Below are positions 46,052 through 56,131 of a stretch of 64,000 nt of DNA, piece after piece; the stretch's first letter is position 1; each line of letters starts with the position of its first letter. Under the pieces are notes generated by a model. The model was given only the letters and a program-made list of their open reading frames with translations. It was not told where the DNA came from and did not search any database. Location of the stretch: NCBI RefSeq assembly GCF_002944315.1, contig NZ_CP024314.1:930001-994000 (forward strand). Direction: 5' to 3'. The stretch comes from Rhizobium sp. NXC24 (GTDB lineage Bacteria > Pseudomonadota > Alphaproteobacteria > Rhizobiales > Rhizobiaceae). The position numbers and the translations under genes were made by a program.

Positions 46052-47794
46052 TCAACCCGCGTCCAGCGATTGATCCCGCCTTTGGCGGGATACGTTCATC
46101 TCCTGCCGCTCTTGCGCCATGCTGCTGACAGCAGCGCGTAGGCTCGGATGACGGGACATGAAGAGATTGAAGTCGCGGCGTTCCAGAACCAGGAATTGGC
46201 AGAAATCGACGGCCACCACGTCGGCGGTGCGACGTGCGCCGGTTAACACCGCCATTTCGCCGAAGAAGGAACCGGCGCCGAGCGGAATCTCGTCGTCTTC
46301 GAGCTGCACCTCGACCGCGCCGGACGCAATGAAATACATGCTGTCGCCCCGGTCGCCGGTGCGGATGACGCGATCGCCCGGTGAGGCAGACCTCGGCCGG
46401 AAGAGCAGCAGAAGCTCCTCCTGGGCGCTTTCGTCGAGCTCGGCGAACATCGGAAACGTCTCGAGCAACTGCTCGATCTCCAGGTGATGCTGACGGTCCC
46501 TCTCCTCGCGCTCTTGGCTGATAATAGCCAGCTCGCGGCAGAGGCGATCGTGCTTTGCCGAACCATAGCCGGCCATGCGCACCGGCCACCGGGAAAAGGC
46601 CGATTTTTCCAGCTTCTCCATGGCAAGGAAAACCAGCGGGTTGATCGTGATCGACAGAATGGCGCCGGCAAGAATCAGATCCTGCCCTTCGCGCGGCAGC
46701 AGACCCAACGAGACGCCGAGACCGGCCAGGATGAAGGAAAACTCGCCGATCTGGGCAAGTCCTGCCGAAACGGCAAAACCCATACTGGCGGGATAACGCA
46801 GCAGCAGCACGACGCAGAAAGCAATCAGCGACTTGCCGACAATGATGAGGGCGAGCACTCCGAGGACCATCAGCGGTTCGCGCACCACCACCGACGGATC
46901 GAAGAGCATGCCGACGGAAACGAAGAACAATACCGAAAAGGCATTCTGCAACGGCAGTGAATCGGCCGCCGCTCGATGGCTGAGATGGGACTCGCTCATG
47001 ATCAGACCGGCGAAGAAGGCGCCGAGCGCGAAGGAAACGCCGAATATCTCCGCCGCCCCGAAGGCGATGCCGAGCGCGATGGCCAGAACGGAAAGCGTGA
47101 AGAGCTCGCGCGAGCCCGTGCGAGCGACGGAGGTCAGCAGCCAGGGAACGATCTTTGGGCCGATGAAGATCGCGACGGCGGCGAAAGCCGCCACCTTGAC
47201 GAGGGTAATGCCTATGGTCAGCCAGATCGGGCCGCTGCTTGCGTGCGTGCCCACACCGGCATGGCCGCCAAGAACGCCGGCAAAGGCCGGCAACAGGACG
47301 AGCGCCAGCACCATCGCCAAATCCTCGACGATCAGCCAGCCGACGGCGACGCGGCCATTGGCGGAGCTGACCAGATTGCGCTCTTCCAACGCCTTCAGCA
47401 GCACAACGGTACTGGCAACGGCAAGGCTCAAACCGAAGACCAGGCCGGCTCCGAGGTCCCACCCCCACAGCGAGGTCAGGCCAATTCCCAAGAGGGTCGC
47501 GATGGCGATCTGGCCGATGGCACCGGGAATCGCAACCCCGCGCACCGCGAGCAGATCAGCCGCCGAAAAGTGCAGGCCGACGCCGAACATCAAGAGGATG
47601 ACGCCGATTTCGGCGAGCTGCGACGCCAGAGCGGTATCAGCAACAAAACCCGGCGTCGACGAGCCGATCATCACACCGGCCACGAGATAGCCGACCAGCG
47701 GTGGCAGATGCAGCCGGTCGGCGAGATAGCCGAAAATGGCCGCAAACACGAAACCGGCGGCAATCAGTGCTATCAATGCGACGTCGTGCGGCAC
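46052..47794 (-). CDS. CPA2 cation:proton antiporter with cyclic-nucleotide-binding domain
   Basis: The 580-residue protein has about twelve transmembrane helices (LIAAGFVFAAIFGYLADRL at the start, GFAVSAGLAQIGEFSFILAG in the core), typical of KefB/YbaL-type K+/H+ antiporters. The C-terminal 140 residues are a cNMP-binding domain with the phosphate-binding cassette FFGEMAVLTGARRTADV in place of the usual RCK/TrkA-N domain. A cyclic nucleotide is therefore expected to gate transport. Two cyclase genes lie within 8 kb, which suggests a functional link but does not prove it. Confidence 0.87.
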   Translation of the reverse strand: MPHDVALIALIAAGFVFAAIFGYLADRLHLPPLVGYLVAGVMIGSSTPGFVADTALASQLAEIGVILLMFGVGLHFSAADLLAVRGVAIPGAIGQIAIATLLGIGLTSLWGWDLGAGLVFGLSLAVASTVVLLKALEERNLVSSANGRVAVGWLIVEDLAMVLALVLLPAFAGVLGGHAGVGTHASSGPIWLTIGITLVKVAAFAAVAIFIGPKIVPWLLTSVARTGSRELFTLSVLAIALGIAFGAAEIFGVSFALGAFFAGLIMSESHLSHRAAADSLPLQNAFSVLFFVSVGMLFDPSVVVREPLMVLGVLALIIVGKSLIAFCVVLLLRYPASMGFAVSAGLAQIGEFSFILAGLGVSLGLLPREGQDLILAGAILSITINPLVFLAMEKLEKSAFSRWPVRMAGYGSAKHDRLCRELAIISQEREERDRQHHLEIEQLLETFPMFAELDESAQEELLLLFRPRSASPGDRVIRTGDRGDSMYFIASGAVEVQLEDDEIPLGAGSFFGEMAVLTGARRTADVVAVDFCQFLVLERRDFNLFMSRHPSLRAAVSSMAQERQEMNVSRQRRDQSLDAG

Positions 47795-47989
47795 GGCGGC
47801 CCTTCCCGTTTTGCGGCGTTTACCGCCTCGTTCCCTCTGTTCGATACTACGCTAGCACCGCTTTTGCGGGAACGTCTACCGGTTCGGGCATGATCGCGAA
47901 AGGGCAGATGGTGTTTTCAGACGGGATCATGCTGCGCAAAAGACAAACCCGCCGCGCCATTTATATGACGCGGCGGCAACAGCAGGTGC

Positions 47990-49036
47990 TTACCGATCCA
48001 GGACTATCTGCAGCTTGACGTCGCTCGGCCGTGCTTCCACGGCCCGGTCGAAGGCTTCGATCGACTGTTCGAATTTGAAGGTTTCGGAGATCAGCGGCTT
48101 CAGATCGACACGGCCGGACGCGATCAGCGCGATGGAGCGCTCATATTGATGCGCGTAACGGAAGACGGTCTCGAGGCGGATTTCCTTCGTCGATGCCGTG
48201 GAGATATCGAGACCGACCGGGGCAACCGGCAGGCCGACCGCGACGATGACCCCGCCCGGACGCGGCAGTTCCATCACCGTTTCCCAGGCCTTCGGCGAGC
48301 CGGAGCACTCGAACACGACATCGGCGCCCCAGCCGTCCGTCAGGCGCCTGACCTCTTCGACCAGATTCTTCTCGCGGATATTGACCGGGATGACGCCCTG
48401 ATATTGGGCGGCGATATCGAGCTTCGGCTGGGCAAGGTCGGCAACGATGGCGCGAGCGCAGCCGCCGGCAAGTGCGGCGATCGCAACCATGGTGCCGATC
48501 GGACCGGCGCCGAGCACGACGGCGGTATCGCCGGGCGTGATCTTCGCCTTCGCGGCCGCCTGCATGCCCACCGCGAAAGGCTCGACCATCGCGCCTTCGG
48601 CGAAGCTGACATTGTCCGGCAGCTTGAAGGTATAATTGGCCGGATGCACGACGAAGGGCGTCAGCACGCCATGGATCGGCGGCGTCGCCCAGAAGGTGAC
48701 AGCCGGATCGACGTTATACATACCGAGCCGGCTGGCTTTGGAATTGGGGTCGGGAATACCGGGCTCCATGCAGACGCGGTCGCCGACCTTCAGATGCGCG
48801 ACGCCGGCGCCGACTTCGACGACTGTGCCGGCCGCCTCATGGCCGAGCACCATCGGCGCGTTCACGATGAACGGACCGATGCGCCCGTGCGTATAATAAT
48901 GCACATCCGATCCACAGACGCCGACCGTATGAATCTTGATCTTCACCTCACCCTGCCCGACCTCTTGCGGCAGGTCGATATCGCGTAACGCCAGCTCATG
49001 CTGACGCTCCAGTACCAGGGCACGCACCTTGCTCAT
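47990..49036 (-). CDS. Zinc-dependent polyol dehydrogenase (xylitol/sorbitol type)
   Basis: The start [20 protein letters not shown] is chosen because GAGGA lies eight bases upstream. The 348-residue MDR enzyme has the catalytic zinc motif [28 protein letters not shown], and the Rossmann motif [15 protein letters not shown] structural-zinc Cys cluster is absent, as in sorbitol dehydrogenases. It likely oxidises xylitol, sorbitol or a similar polyol to a ketose with NAD. A palindrome at 49113-49124 precedes the gene. No ABC transporter for polyols is adjacent. Confidence 0.87.
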   Translation of the reverse strand: MSKVRALVLERQHELALRDIDLPQEVGQGEVKIKIHTVGVCGSDVHYYTHGRIGPFIVNAPMVLGHEAAGTVVEVGAGVAHLKVGDRVCMEPGIPDPNSKASRLGMYNVDPAVTFWATPPIHGVLTPFVVHPANYTFKLPDNVSFAEGAMVEPFAVGMQAAAKAKITPGDTAVVLGAGPIGTMVAIAALAGGCARAIVADLAQPKLDIAAQYQGVIPVNIREKNLVEEVRRLTDGWGADVVFECSGSPKAWETVMELPRPGGVIVAVGLPVAPVGLDISTASTKEIRLETVFRYAHQYERSIALIASGRVDLKPLISETFKFEQSIEAFDRAVEARPSDVKLQIVLDR

Positions 49037-49112
49037 CACGTCATTCCTCTGTTCGGAAACAATCTCCCATCCCCGCGCAGCCGCAAGGACATCCTCAACC
49101 GTTATATAGCCA

Positions 49113-49124
49113 TGACCATGGTCA
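49113..49124. promoter_or_regulatory. Perfect 12-bp palindrome upstream of the polyol dehydrogenase
   Basis: TGACCATGGTCA is a perfect palindrome 77 bases before the start codon, next to AT-rich TTATATAG. It could be an operator, but a 12-base palindrome can also occur by chance and no regulator is adjacent. Confidence 0.3.
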
Positions 49125-49297
49125 CAAAACGACCTTTCTGCGAAGCAAGAGGCAAATAGATACCGCTCCATACAGAGCGAACCCCTCGCCAATCCAATGC
49201 ATTAGGCGGCACTTGTTAAAGGTCATTCTATTATTCGTATTGACTAGAGCTTGATTTTGTTGCCTTTTAGCGCGCACGGAACGGGGAGACATGTAAA

Positions 49298-49435
49298 ATG
49301 GTATATGACTGGACCGGTCAGCGCACGCGCCGCTTAAAAATGTTGCGTGCCGCAAGCATAGCAGTGCTTCTTCTCCTTTTGATCGCAGTGCCCACTCTTC
49401 TGTTGCGCTATAATCTTATCAACTATCATTTTTGA
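49298..49435 (+). CDS. 45-residue single-span membrane protein
   Basis: ATG at 49298, with GGGGAGA ten bases before, encodes MVYDWTGQRTRRLKMLRAAS then a membrane helix (IAVLLLLLIAVPTLLL) and RYNLINYHF. The product is basic then hydrophobic, an inside-out single-span topology. I recall similar short proteins starting with a DWTGxRTRR motif in rhizobia, all of unknown role. A GCCGCC-G-GGCGGC hairpin follows the stop. It stands alone between two minus-strand genes. Confidence 0.55.
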   Translation: MVYDWTGQRTRRLKMLRAASIAVLLLLLIAVPTLLLRYNLINYHF

Positions 49436-49486
49436 GCCGCCGGGCGGCTGCGACCCACCCTGCATACTCCTGCCGAAGGCGACCGT

Positions 49487-50950
49487 TCAGGCCGCCTTTT
49501 TCGCGTTCGGTTTCGGCTTGCGCGAAACATTGTCGCCGGCCTTGGCATCGAGCGGCAGGCAGTCCAGCACGGCAAGCAGCGCGATGATGCCGAGCATGAT
49601 GAAAGCCAGGCGAAATTCGATCGCTGCGATCCCGCCTACCCCGAGCGGCGTGCTGACCGCCTGGCCAATACGGATGCCGATGGCACCGACGGCGATCCCC
49701 ATACCCGTGGTCACCTGAAAGGCCGTGCTGAACAGCGTGTTCGCGCCCGTCATCTGCTGCGGCGGGATATCGGCAAAGGCAATGGTGTTCAGCGCCGTGA
49801 AATGCATCGATCGGCACATGCCGCCGATGAACAGGACCGGGATGATGAACCAGAGCGGCGTATCGGCCGAAAACAGAGCGCAGGCGGCGATGAAGATCGC
49901 ATTGAGGATGCCGTTGACCACCAGCACCGGCTTGAAGCCAAAGCGCCGGAGGATCGGCGTCGTGCCCGGCTTCATCGCCAGATTGCCGGCAAAGACCGCC
50001 AAGGTCAGCATGCCGGCGTGAAAGGCGCTGAGCCCGAAACCGACCTGGAACATGAGCGGCAGCAGGAATGGTACAGCACCAATTGCGATGCGAAACAGCG
50101 AGCCGCCGGAGATTGTGATGGCGAAAGTCGGCGATTTCAGTCCGGCAAGATCGATCAGGGGATGATCGGTTCGCAGGAAATGGAAGGTCGCGCCTGTGAG
50201 CAACGCGAAACCAACGCCGACATAACCCCATGCTTCCAGCCACACCAGATCGGGACGGCCGATCAGCTCAAGCCCGTACATCAGGCTCGCCAAGCCGAAA
50301 CCGCTGACGACAAAGCCTGGCCAATCGAAGGGTGGTCGTGCAGCATTCTTGGTCTCAGGGATCAGCATGAGGGCAAAGATGAACGCCAAGATACCGAGCG
50401 GCAGATTGAGGAAGAAGATCCAGCGCCAGCTTGCATGATCGGTGATGAAACCGCCGAGCGGCGGCCCGAGAATGGGCGCCACGAGCGCCGGCCAGGTGAT
50501 CGTCGCGATTGCCGAGATCAATTGATCCTTCGGCGTATTGTTGAGAACCAGAAGGCGGCCGACCGGCACCATCATTGCGCCGCCAATGCCTTGCAGGGTG
50601 CGCATCGCGACAAAAGAGCCGACACCATTGGCAAAGCCGCAGAGAACGGAAGCCAAGGTGAAGATGACGACCGCGGTAGTGAAAACCAGGCGAGCGCCGA
50701 ACCGATCGCTGATCCAGCCACTGATCGGAATGAAGACGCCGAGCGTCAGCAGATAGGCACTCATACCGATATTGAGATCAACGGGACGGGCACCGAAGGA
50801 AGCGGCCATCTGCGGCAAGGCGGTGGCAATGACCGTGCCGTCCAGGTTTTCCATGAAAAACGCGCCAGCCACGAGCAGCGCAATCTTAAGCGGCCGTGAG
50901 CTGGAAGCTTGCGCCACCTCCCCCCGTTGGCGCGTGGACATATCAGTCAT
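49487..50950 (-). CDS. MFS transporter, DHA2 (EmrB-like) family
   Basis: The 487-residue membrane protein has about 14 helices and family motifs: DGTVIATALPQMAASFG in helix 1, GWISDRFGARLVFTT (motif A) and RTLQGIGGAMMVPVGR with GPPLGGFITDHASWRWIFFLN (motif C region). It probably exports drugs or toxic metabolites by proton antiport. No HlyD-type adaptor gene is present, so export is only to the periplasm or through another partner. It is divergent from the GntR gene at 51349, which could regulate it. Confidence 0.88.
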   Translation of the reverse strand: MTDMSTRQRGEVAQASSSRPLKIALLVAGAFFMENLDGTVIATALPQMAASFGARPVDLNIGMSAYLLTLGVFIPISGWISDRFGARLVFTTAVVIFTLASVLCGFANGVGSFVAMRTLQGIGGAMMVPVGRLLVLNNTPKDQLISAIATITWPALVAPILGPPLGGFITDHASWRWIFFLNLPLGILAFIFALMLIPETKNAARPPFDWPGFVVSGFGLASLMYGLELIGRPDLVWLEAWGYVGVGFALLTGATFHFLRTDHPLIDLAGLKSPTFAITISGGSLFRIAIGAVPFLLPLMFQVGFGLSAFHAGMLTLAVFAGNLAMKPGTTPILRRFGFKPVLVVNGILNAIFIAACALFSADTPLWFIIPVLFIGGMCRSMHFTALNTIAFADIPPQQMTGANTLFSTAFQVTTGMGIAVGAIGIRIGQAVSTPLGVGGIAAIEFRLAFIMLGIIALLAVLDCLPLDAKAGDNVSRKPKPNAKKAA

Positions 50951-51348
50951 TCACAAAATGCTCCGAATCCGCTTTTCAACCTCGTCATTTAAGCGGTTCG
51001 GAATCGTTTTCGATAGCCTGAAATCGTCCTACCATTCGACGAAATGATCACGTTTCATTCAACGGCCTGATCAGAATTTGATCATGATCCGCGCCTCTTC
51101 AATTCGACCGCGCTACATTAAACGCCGAGCCCAGGAGCCGTCGATCCGGCGCTAGTAGGCATGCGCACGCAAGACATGGTAGAGTCACCCCGTCGAGATA
51201 TGGCGCAATGAGAACGGCCGAATCGGCATCGAGCAACTATGGAACCGCTGCGAGCAAACCGAAAATATCAGCAAGAAGCCCCAAAGGGTCGTCATAAGCT
51301 GAAGATTTTCTCGTATCGGCTCTTCAACAGGAATGAGAGTCCCGGATA
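50951..51348. promoter_or_regulatory. Divergent intergenic region with three TGATCA sites
   Basis: TGATCA occurs at 51045-51050, 51068-51073 and 51079-51084; the last two frame GAATT, giving a symmetric TGATCA-N5-TGATCA. They lie about 100 bases upstream of the minus-strand MFS gene and 260 bases upstream of the plus-strand GntR gene. They may be a regulator cluster for the MFS gene. The rest of the 398-base gap shows nothing else. Confidence 0.35.
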
Positions 51349-52146
51349 ATGAAATATGGCATTGGCGCAACGACTGCCTCTCGGGTGAGCCCGGAAACGA
51401 AACTGATCGTGTCGCAGTCGCCATTCGATGCCTATGTGCGCAAATATGGCACGATCCCGCGGCGGGGCGTCTTTGGCTATTTCGTGCATGAACTCGGCCG
51501 CCGCATCGTCGGCGGCGATTATCCCGTCGGCTCGACGCTTCCGAACGAACCGGAACTCGTTGAGCAGTTCGGCATCAGCCGCACCGTGATCCGCGAAGCG
51601 ATGAAGTGCCTCGCCGGCAAGGGGCTGGTGGAAATCAAGACTCGTGTCGGCACGCGCGTCAAAGACCGCTCCAACTGGCATCATCTCGATACCGACGTCA
51701 TGGTCTGGTACTATGAGACCGGCCCTTCGGTGGAGATCATGCGCTCGATCAAAGATCTCAGGCGGGTGCTGGAGCCGGAAGCCACGGCGCGAGCCGCGGC
51801 GCGGGGCACCGCCGAGGATCTCGCCGCCATCGCCTCTGCCTATGACGACATGGTTTCCACCATTGGCGACGTCAACACCAATGCAGATGCCGACCTGCGC
51901 TTCCACACCGCGATCTTTGCCGCCACCCGCAACATGATCTACGCGCAGCTCATCGATTTGATCGCCGTCGCGATTTACGCCAACCGAGCGCTTTCGAGCC
52001 ATGACGAAGTGGCGGAAGGCCAGAAACGTTCCCTGCCCTATCACAAGGATGTCCTGGACGCGATTGTCGCCCGCGACGCGGATGCGGCGCTCAAGGCCTC
52101 ACATCGCCTGCTCGACGCCTGGCGCATCGATCGCTACGATTTCTGA
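51349..52146 (+). CDS. FadR-subfamily GntR regulator
   Basis: The 265-residue protein has a winged helix (RRIVGGDYPVGSTLPNEPEL, FGISRTVIREAMKCLAGKGL) after an unusual 35-residue leader, and an FCD domain with metal ligands in DLRFHTAIFAATRN and HKDVLDAI. Such regulators sense small carboxylic acids. It sits between two DHA2-family exporters, of which the left one is divergent and the right one convergent. Its target and ligand cannot be assigned. Later in-frame starts could shorten the leader. Confidence 0.85.
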   Translation: MKYGIGATTASRVSPETKLIVSQSPFDAYVRKYGTIPRRGVFGYFVHELGRRIVGGDYPVGSTLPNEPELVEQFGISRTVIREAMKCLAGKGLVEIKTRVGTRVKDRSNWHHLDTDVMVWYYETGPSVEIMRSIKDLRRVLEPEATARAAARGTAEDLAAIASAYDDMVSTIGDVNTNADADLRFHTAIFAATRNMIYAQLIDLIAVAIYANRALSSHDEVAEGQKRSLPYHKDVLDAIVARDADAALKASHRLLDAWRIDRYDF

Positions 52147-52281
52147 GGCAGCGAAGACGGCCGTGGATTGTTGCCACGGTGCAGGAAGATCATTAAGCAA
52201 GAGCTTGTAATACCGACATAAACCCGGCGGAGCAGATCGAATCCCGCCGGGCTGGCGCATATTTCAAAAATGGGCCGACGC

Positions 52282-53778
52282 TCAGTGCGTCATTGCTTCC
52301 TGCGCATCCGTCTTCGGTACCTGCCGGCGGCCGGCCTCATGCGCCACCGGGATGAGCCAGGTGGTCGCGAAGGTCAGGATCGCGACGACGACAACGCCCC
52401 AGAAGCTCCAATGCAGGGCCGCATCGAAGACGCCGCGGATTGCCGGATCGCTGGCGAGATCAGAAAGGCCGGTCGGCTGGTTCAGGACGCCATGCAGCTT
52501 GGCGGCTAGATCGCCGCTGCCGAAGTGGACGATACCGATATTGAGCACGGCGCCCAAGGCGGTTGCGCCGAGCGTATTGCCGAGACTGCGTGAAAAGATG
52601 ATCGACGCCGTGGCGCTGCCGCGCATCGACCATTCCACACTCTCCTGCACGAGCACGATGCTGGTGAGGCTGATGAGCCCCATGCCGAAACCCATCAGGA
52701 AGGAGCCGATACCGGCGAGGACCGGGCTGCTCTCCGGCGTCAGGAACAGGAGGAAGGCCGAGCCGAAGGGGAACATGAAGCTGCCGACGCGCAGCGTCCT
52801 GCGAATGCCGAACGCGCGGAAGAAACGGCTCGACAGCATCACCGCCAGCGGCCAGCCGACAATCAGCATCGTCAGCGTGAAGCCTGCCACCAGCGGCGAA
52901 CGACCGAGCACACCCTGTACGTAGATCGGCAGAATGGTCGTCAGCCCGATCAGCGCCATGCCGGCCAGAAGCGTCGCCGCATTGCTGGTCGCCACCAGCC
53001 GCCGGCCCCAAAGCTCGATCGAGATGATCGGCTCCGGCGCGCGCCGCTCTTGCAGGAGGAACAGCACGCCGGTGACGACGAAGACGAGCGCGAGCGTGCC
53101 GAGAATGCCGAATCCGGAATCGGTCTCGGTGAGGATCACCAGCAATGAGATGATCGATATCGAAAACAGGATCGTACCGAGATAGTCGATCTTCGCCTCG
53201 CGCGGCGTGATCTGCTCATGCAGGAAAAGGGTGAAGCCGATGATGGTTAGCACACCGACCGGCAGGTTGATCCAGAAAATCCAGGCCCACGAGAAATTAT
53301 CGACGATGATGCCGCCGGCAAGCGGGCCGATGACGGCCGACACCGCCCAGACGCTGGCGAGCACGCCCTGCACCTTGGCGCGCTCCTCCAGCTTATAGAG
53401 ATCGCCGACCACGGTCATAGTCACCGGCTGAATGGCACCGGCGCCAAGACCCTGCAGCAGCCGGAAGGCAATCAGTGAGGGCATCGACCAGGCCAGGCCG
53501 GCGAGCGCCGAACCGACGAGAAAAATGAGGATACCGCCGATCAGGATCGGCTTGCGGCCGAAAATATCCGACAGCTTGCCATAGATCACCGTCGTCGTGG
53601 ACTGCGCCAGGAGGAAGGCGGAGAAAACCCAGCTATAATAGGTGAAGCCACCGAGCTGACCGACGATGCGGGGCATGGCGGTGGCAACGATCGTCGCCTC
53701 GACCGCGACCATGAAAGTCGCGAGCATGATCGAGACAATGACCAGCGGACGTCTTGAACGATCGGCCGTACTGGACAT
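52282..53778 (-). CDS. MFS transporter, DHA2 family (14-TMS drug exporter)
   Basis: The 498-residue protein has 14 predicted helices with motif EATIVATAMPRIVGQLGG, YGKLSDIFGRKPILI (motif A) and RLLQGLGAGAIQPVTMTVVG, IGPLAGGIIVDNFSWAWIFW (motif C). It resembles QacA/EmrB-type exporters of lipophilic cations or acids. AAGGA lies five bases before the ATG. AT-rich DNA with imperfect dyads at 53911-53960 upstream could bind a MarR/TetR-type regulator, but none is adjacent. Confidence 0.87.
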   Translation of the reverse strand: MSSTADRSRRPLVIVSIMLATFMVAVEATIVATAMPRIVGQLGGFTYYSWVFSAFLLAQSTTTVIYGKLSDIFGRKPILIGGILIFLVGSALAGLAWSMPSLIAFRLLQGLGAGAIQPVTMTVVGDLYKLEERAKVQGVLASVWAVSAVIGPLAGGIIVDNFSWAWIFWINLPVGVLTIIGFTLFLHEQITPREAKIDYLGTILFSISIISLLVILTETDSGFGILGTLALVFVVTGVLFLLQERRAPEPIISIELWGRRLVATSNAATLLAGMALIGLTTILPIYVQGVLGRSPLVAGFTLTMLIVGWPLAVMLSSRFFRAFGIRRTLRVGSFMFPFGSAFLLFLTPESSPVLAGIGSFLMGFGMGLISLTSIVLVQESVEWSMRGSATASIIFSRSLGNTLGATALGAVLNIGIVHFGSGDLAAKLHGVLNQPTGLSDLASDPAIRGVFDAALHWSFWGVVVVAILTFATTWLIPVAHEAGRRQVPKTDAQEAMTH

Positions 53779-54021
53779 GACATTCCTTTCTGACTGTTCC
53801 GCCCGGCAGCAAACGCACGCGAACCGTCAAAGACGGCCATGGGCGAACGATAAATTTTGGAATCGACGTCGAAGGATTAAACAACTGCAGGGGCGTCGGC
53901 CTGCTGAAACATTATAGTAAGCTTTGCATACTTATACCAGCATGTGTCAATCGTTTGACTAAGGGCATGCCTTGCTCGCCGATTGGCTCATCTTTGCGGC
54001 CGTGACGCCGCAATTCGCGTC

Positions 54022-54498
54022 TCACCATACGCCATCATGCAATGCCGTCGCCTCTTCGCAAAGCATCGGCCCGACAACCTCGACTTTACGCTGGCCCGCT
54101 TCGAAGACCACGCGACAGGGCAGATCAAGCGTCGGATTTTCGGGATGATTGCCGATAATCGCCTTCAACCGGCTTTCGCTGAGACCATAGACGACACGCC
54201 CGACGCCAGCCCAATAGGCGGCGCCGGCGCACATGGCACAGGGCTCCGCGGAAGTATACATCGTGCATTGCACGAGGAAACCCGGCGAATATTGCTGCGA
54301 AGCCCGTGTCATCAGTACGCGCTCGGCATGGCCGGTCATGTCCTGCGTCGGATTGAAAGCGTTTTCCTGCTCCATCAGCACCGTTCCGTCGGGGCCGACG
54401 AGAATGGCGCCGAAAGGATGATTGCCATTAGCTCGCGCCCGCGACGCGACCTCGAAGGATCGGCGCAAAAAGACTTCGTCGTCGAGAGGTGCGGTCAT
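54022..54498 (-). CDS. Nucleoside/guanine deaminase-like enzyme
   Basis: The start MTAPLDDEVFLRRSFEVASR at 54498 is chosen; the upstream extension to 54579 has no family match. The zinc deaminase motif is complete: GHAERVLM (His and catalytic Glu) and SAEPCAMCAGAAYWAG (PCxxC). It most resembles guanine/cytosine-type deaminases of the CDA superfamily with 158 residues. The base substrate is unknown. It lies 101 bases after the aldehyde dehydrogenase gene on the same strand and may be co-transcribed. Confidence 0.85.
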   Translation of the reverse strand: MTAPLDDEVFLRRSFEVASRARANGNHPFGAILVGPDGTVLMEQENAFNPTQDMTGHAERVLMTRASQQYSPGFLVQCTMYTSAEPCAMCAGAAYWAGVGRVVYGLSESRLKAIIGNHPENPTLDLPCRVVFEAGQRKVEVVGPMLCEEATALHDGVW

Positions 54499-54598
54499 AG
54501 GTCCGGGCCTTGCGATGAAACAGGATATCGGCAGCTTGCGCGTTGCTAACCTGGCTGACAAGTCGCTATTTCGAGGCATGGCAGGAAACGCGCTGCCC

Positions 54599-56020
54599 TT
54601 AGGCGGCGGCGATCACGCTCTTCGGTTCCAGATAGGCCTCCAAGCCAAAGACGCCGTATTCGCGGCCGATGCCGGATTGCTTGAAGCCGCCGAAGGGCGC
54701 CATGGGCTCATTGTGAAATCCATTGATCATCACTCGCCCGGCCACGATGCGCGAGGCGACCTCGCGGGCACGCTCGGGGTCGGACGAAATCACATAGGCC
54801 TGCAGCCCGTAGACGGTATCGTTGGCAATGGAGATCGCTTCCTCTTCACTCCTATAGGTCAGAACGCAGAGGACCGGCCCGAAGATTTCCTCGCGGGCGA
54901 TCGCCATGTCGTTGGTGACGTCGGTGAAAACGGTCGGCTTGACGAAATAGCCGCTTTCCAGATCGTCCGGCCGCCCCTCGCCGCCGACGAGGACCGCTGC
55001 GCCGTCCCGAATTCCCAACTGAATGTAGCGCTGCACGCGCTCATATTGCTTTTGGCTCACCATCGGGCCGATTGCGGTTGCGGGATCACGGGGATCGCCG
55101 ACTTTGATGTTCTCGACCGCAGCCTTGAGCATTGCATTGAATTCCGCCGCACGCGATTCCGGCACAAGCACACGCGTGCCGGCAATACAGGCCTGGCCGC
55201 TATTGGCAAAACCGGCGGCGATGACATGCGGGATGGCCTCGGCAAAATCGGCGTCATCGAGAACCAGCGTCGGCGACTTGCCGCCAAGCTCCAGCGTCAT
55301 CCGCTTCATGGTTTCAGCCCCTGCACGCAGGATCGCCTTGCCGACGGCGGTTGAGCCGGTGAAGGAAATCTTGGCGATGTCGGGATGGCTGCTCAATTCG
55401 GCGCCGACCACATCGCCGCGGCCGTTGACGATGTTGAACACGCCAGCCGGCAAGCCGGCATCGTGCAGGCACTCCGTCAGGATTTGCGTCTGCAAGGCGC
55501 TCATTTCACTCGGCTTGATGACGGCGGTGCAGCCGGCGGCAATCGCGGTCGCGAGCTTGTTGCAGATGAAGCCGTAATCGTTGTTCCAGGGCGTAATGAG
55601 GCCGACAACGCCGAGCGGCTCCATCACTACCTCTGCCGATCCGATCCGCCGCGTGAATTCATAATGCTCGAGCGTTTTCGCGGCATTGAGAAAACAATCT
55701 GCCGCATAATGCGTTGCCCAGGAGGCGCGGGAAACCGGGGCGCCATATTCCTCGATCGTCGCCTCCGTCAGAGCTTCAGCCTTTGCGAGAACGGAATCGT
55801 GCAGCCGGGTCAGCAAGGCGATGCGCTCTTCCTCACTTGTCTGTGAAAACGACGGAAAGGCCCGCTTGGCGGCCGCGATGGCGCGGCGCACATCCTCTGC
55901 GTCGCCGAGCCGGACCTTGCCGATGACTTCGCCCTTTGCCGGATTGAAGAGATCGAAAAGCTCCTCCCCGTGCGGCGCAACGAAACTGCCGTCGATGTAA
56001 ATCTTGTCGATGATCCTCAT
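54599..56020 (-). CDS. NAD(P)-dependent aldehyde dehydrogenase
   Basis: The ATG at 56020 is preceded by AAGGAG seven bases away and starts MRIIDKIYIDGSFVAPHGEE; the frame is open much further upstream but that part is antisense to the LysR gene. The 473-residue enzyme has ITPWNNDYGFICNKLATA, FTGSTAVGKAI, catalytic Glu in MTLELGGKSP and Cys in NSGQACIAGTRV. Substrate unknown; it could supply the missing alpha-ketoglutarate semialdehyde step but nothing local supports this. LysR gene 56132 is divergent and is the likely regulator. Confidence 0.88.
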   Translation of the reverse strand: MRIIDKIYIDGSFVAPHGEELFDLFNPAKGEVIGKVRLGDAEDVRRAIAAAKRAFPSFSQTSEEERIALLTRLHDSVLAKAEALTEATIEEYGAPVSRASWATHYAADCFLNAAKTLEHYEFTRRIGSAEVVMEPLGVVGLITPWNNDYGFICNKLATAIAAGCTAVIKPSEMSALQTQILTECLHDAGLPAGVFNIVNGRGDVVGAELSSHPDIAKISFTGSTAVGKAILRAGAETMKRMTLELGGKSPTLVLDDADFAEAIPHVIAAGFANSGQACIAGTRVLVPESRAAEFNAMLKAAVENIKVGDPRDPATAIGPMVSQKQYERVQRYIQLGIRDGAAVLVGGEGRPDDLESGYFVKPTVFTDVTNDMAIAREEIFGPVLCVLTYRSEEEAISIANDTVYGLQAYVISSDPERAREVASRIVAGRVMINGFHNEPMAPFGGFKQSGIGREYGVFGLEAYLEPKSVIAAA

Positions 56021-56131
56021 GATGATCTCCTTCTCCGCGATGCGGTTTTTGTGGCTATTTCCGATATAAGCCGATAGGTTTGCATCAGTAAGCGGGACAA
56101 AGCGCCATGAAGTGGTGCGGAAATCGGGATA

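Noticed and set aside
54599..56020. Aldehyde dehydrogenase as the missing last enzyme of the galacturonate pathway
   Set aside because: It is 45 kb away, has its own divergent LysR regulator and no copy of the galacturonate operator was seen before it.
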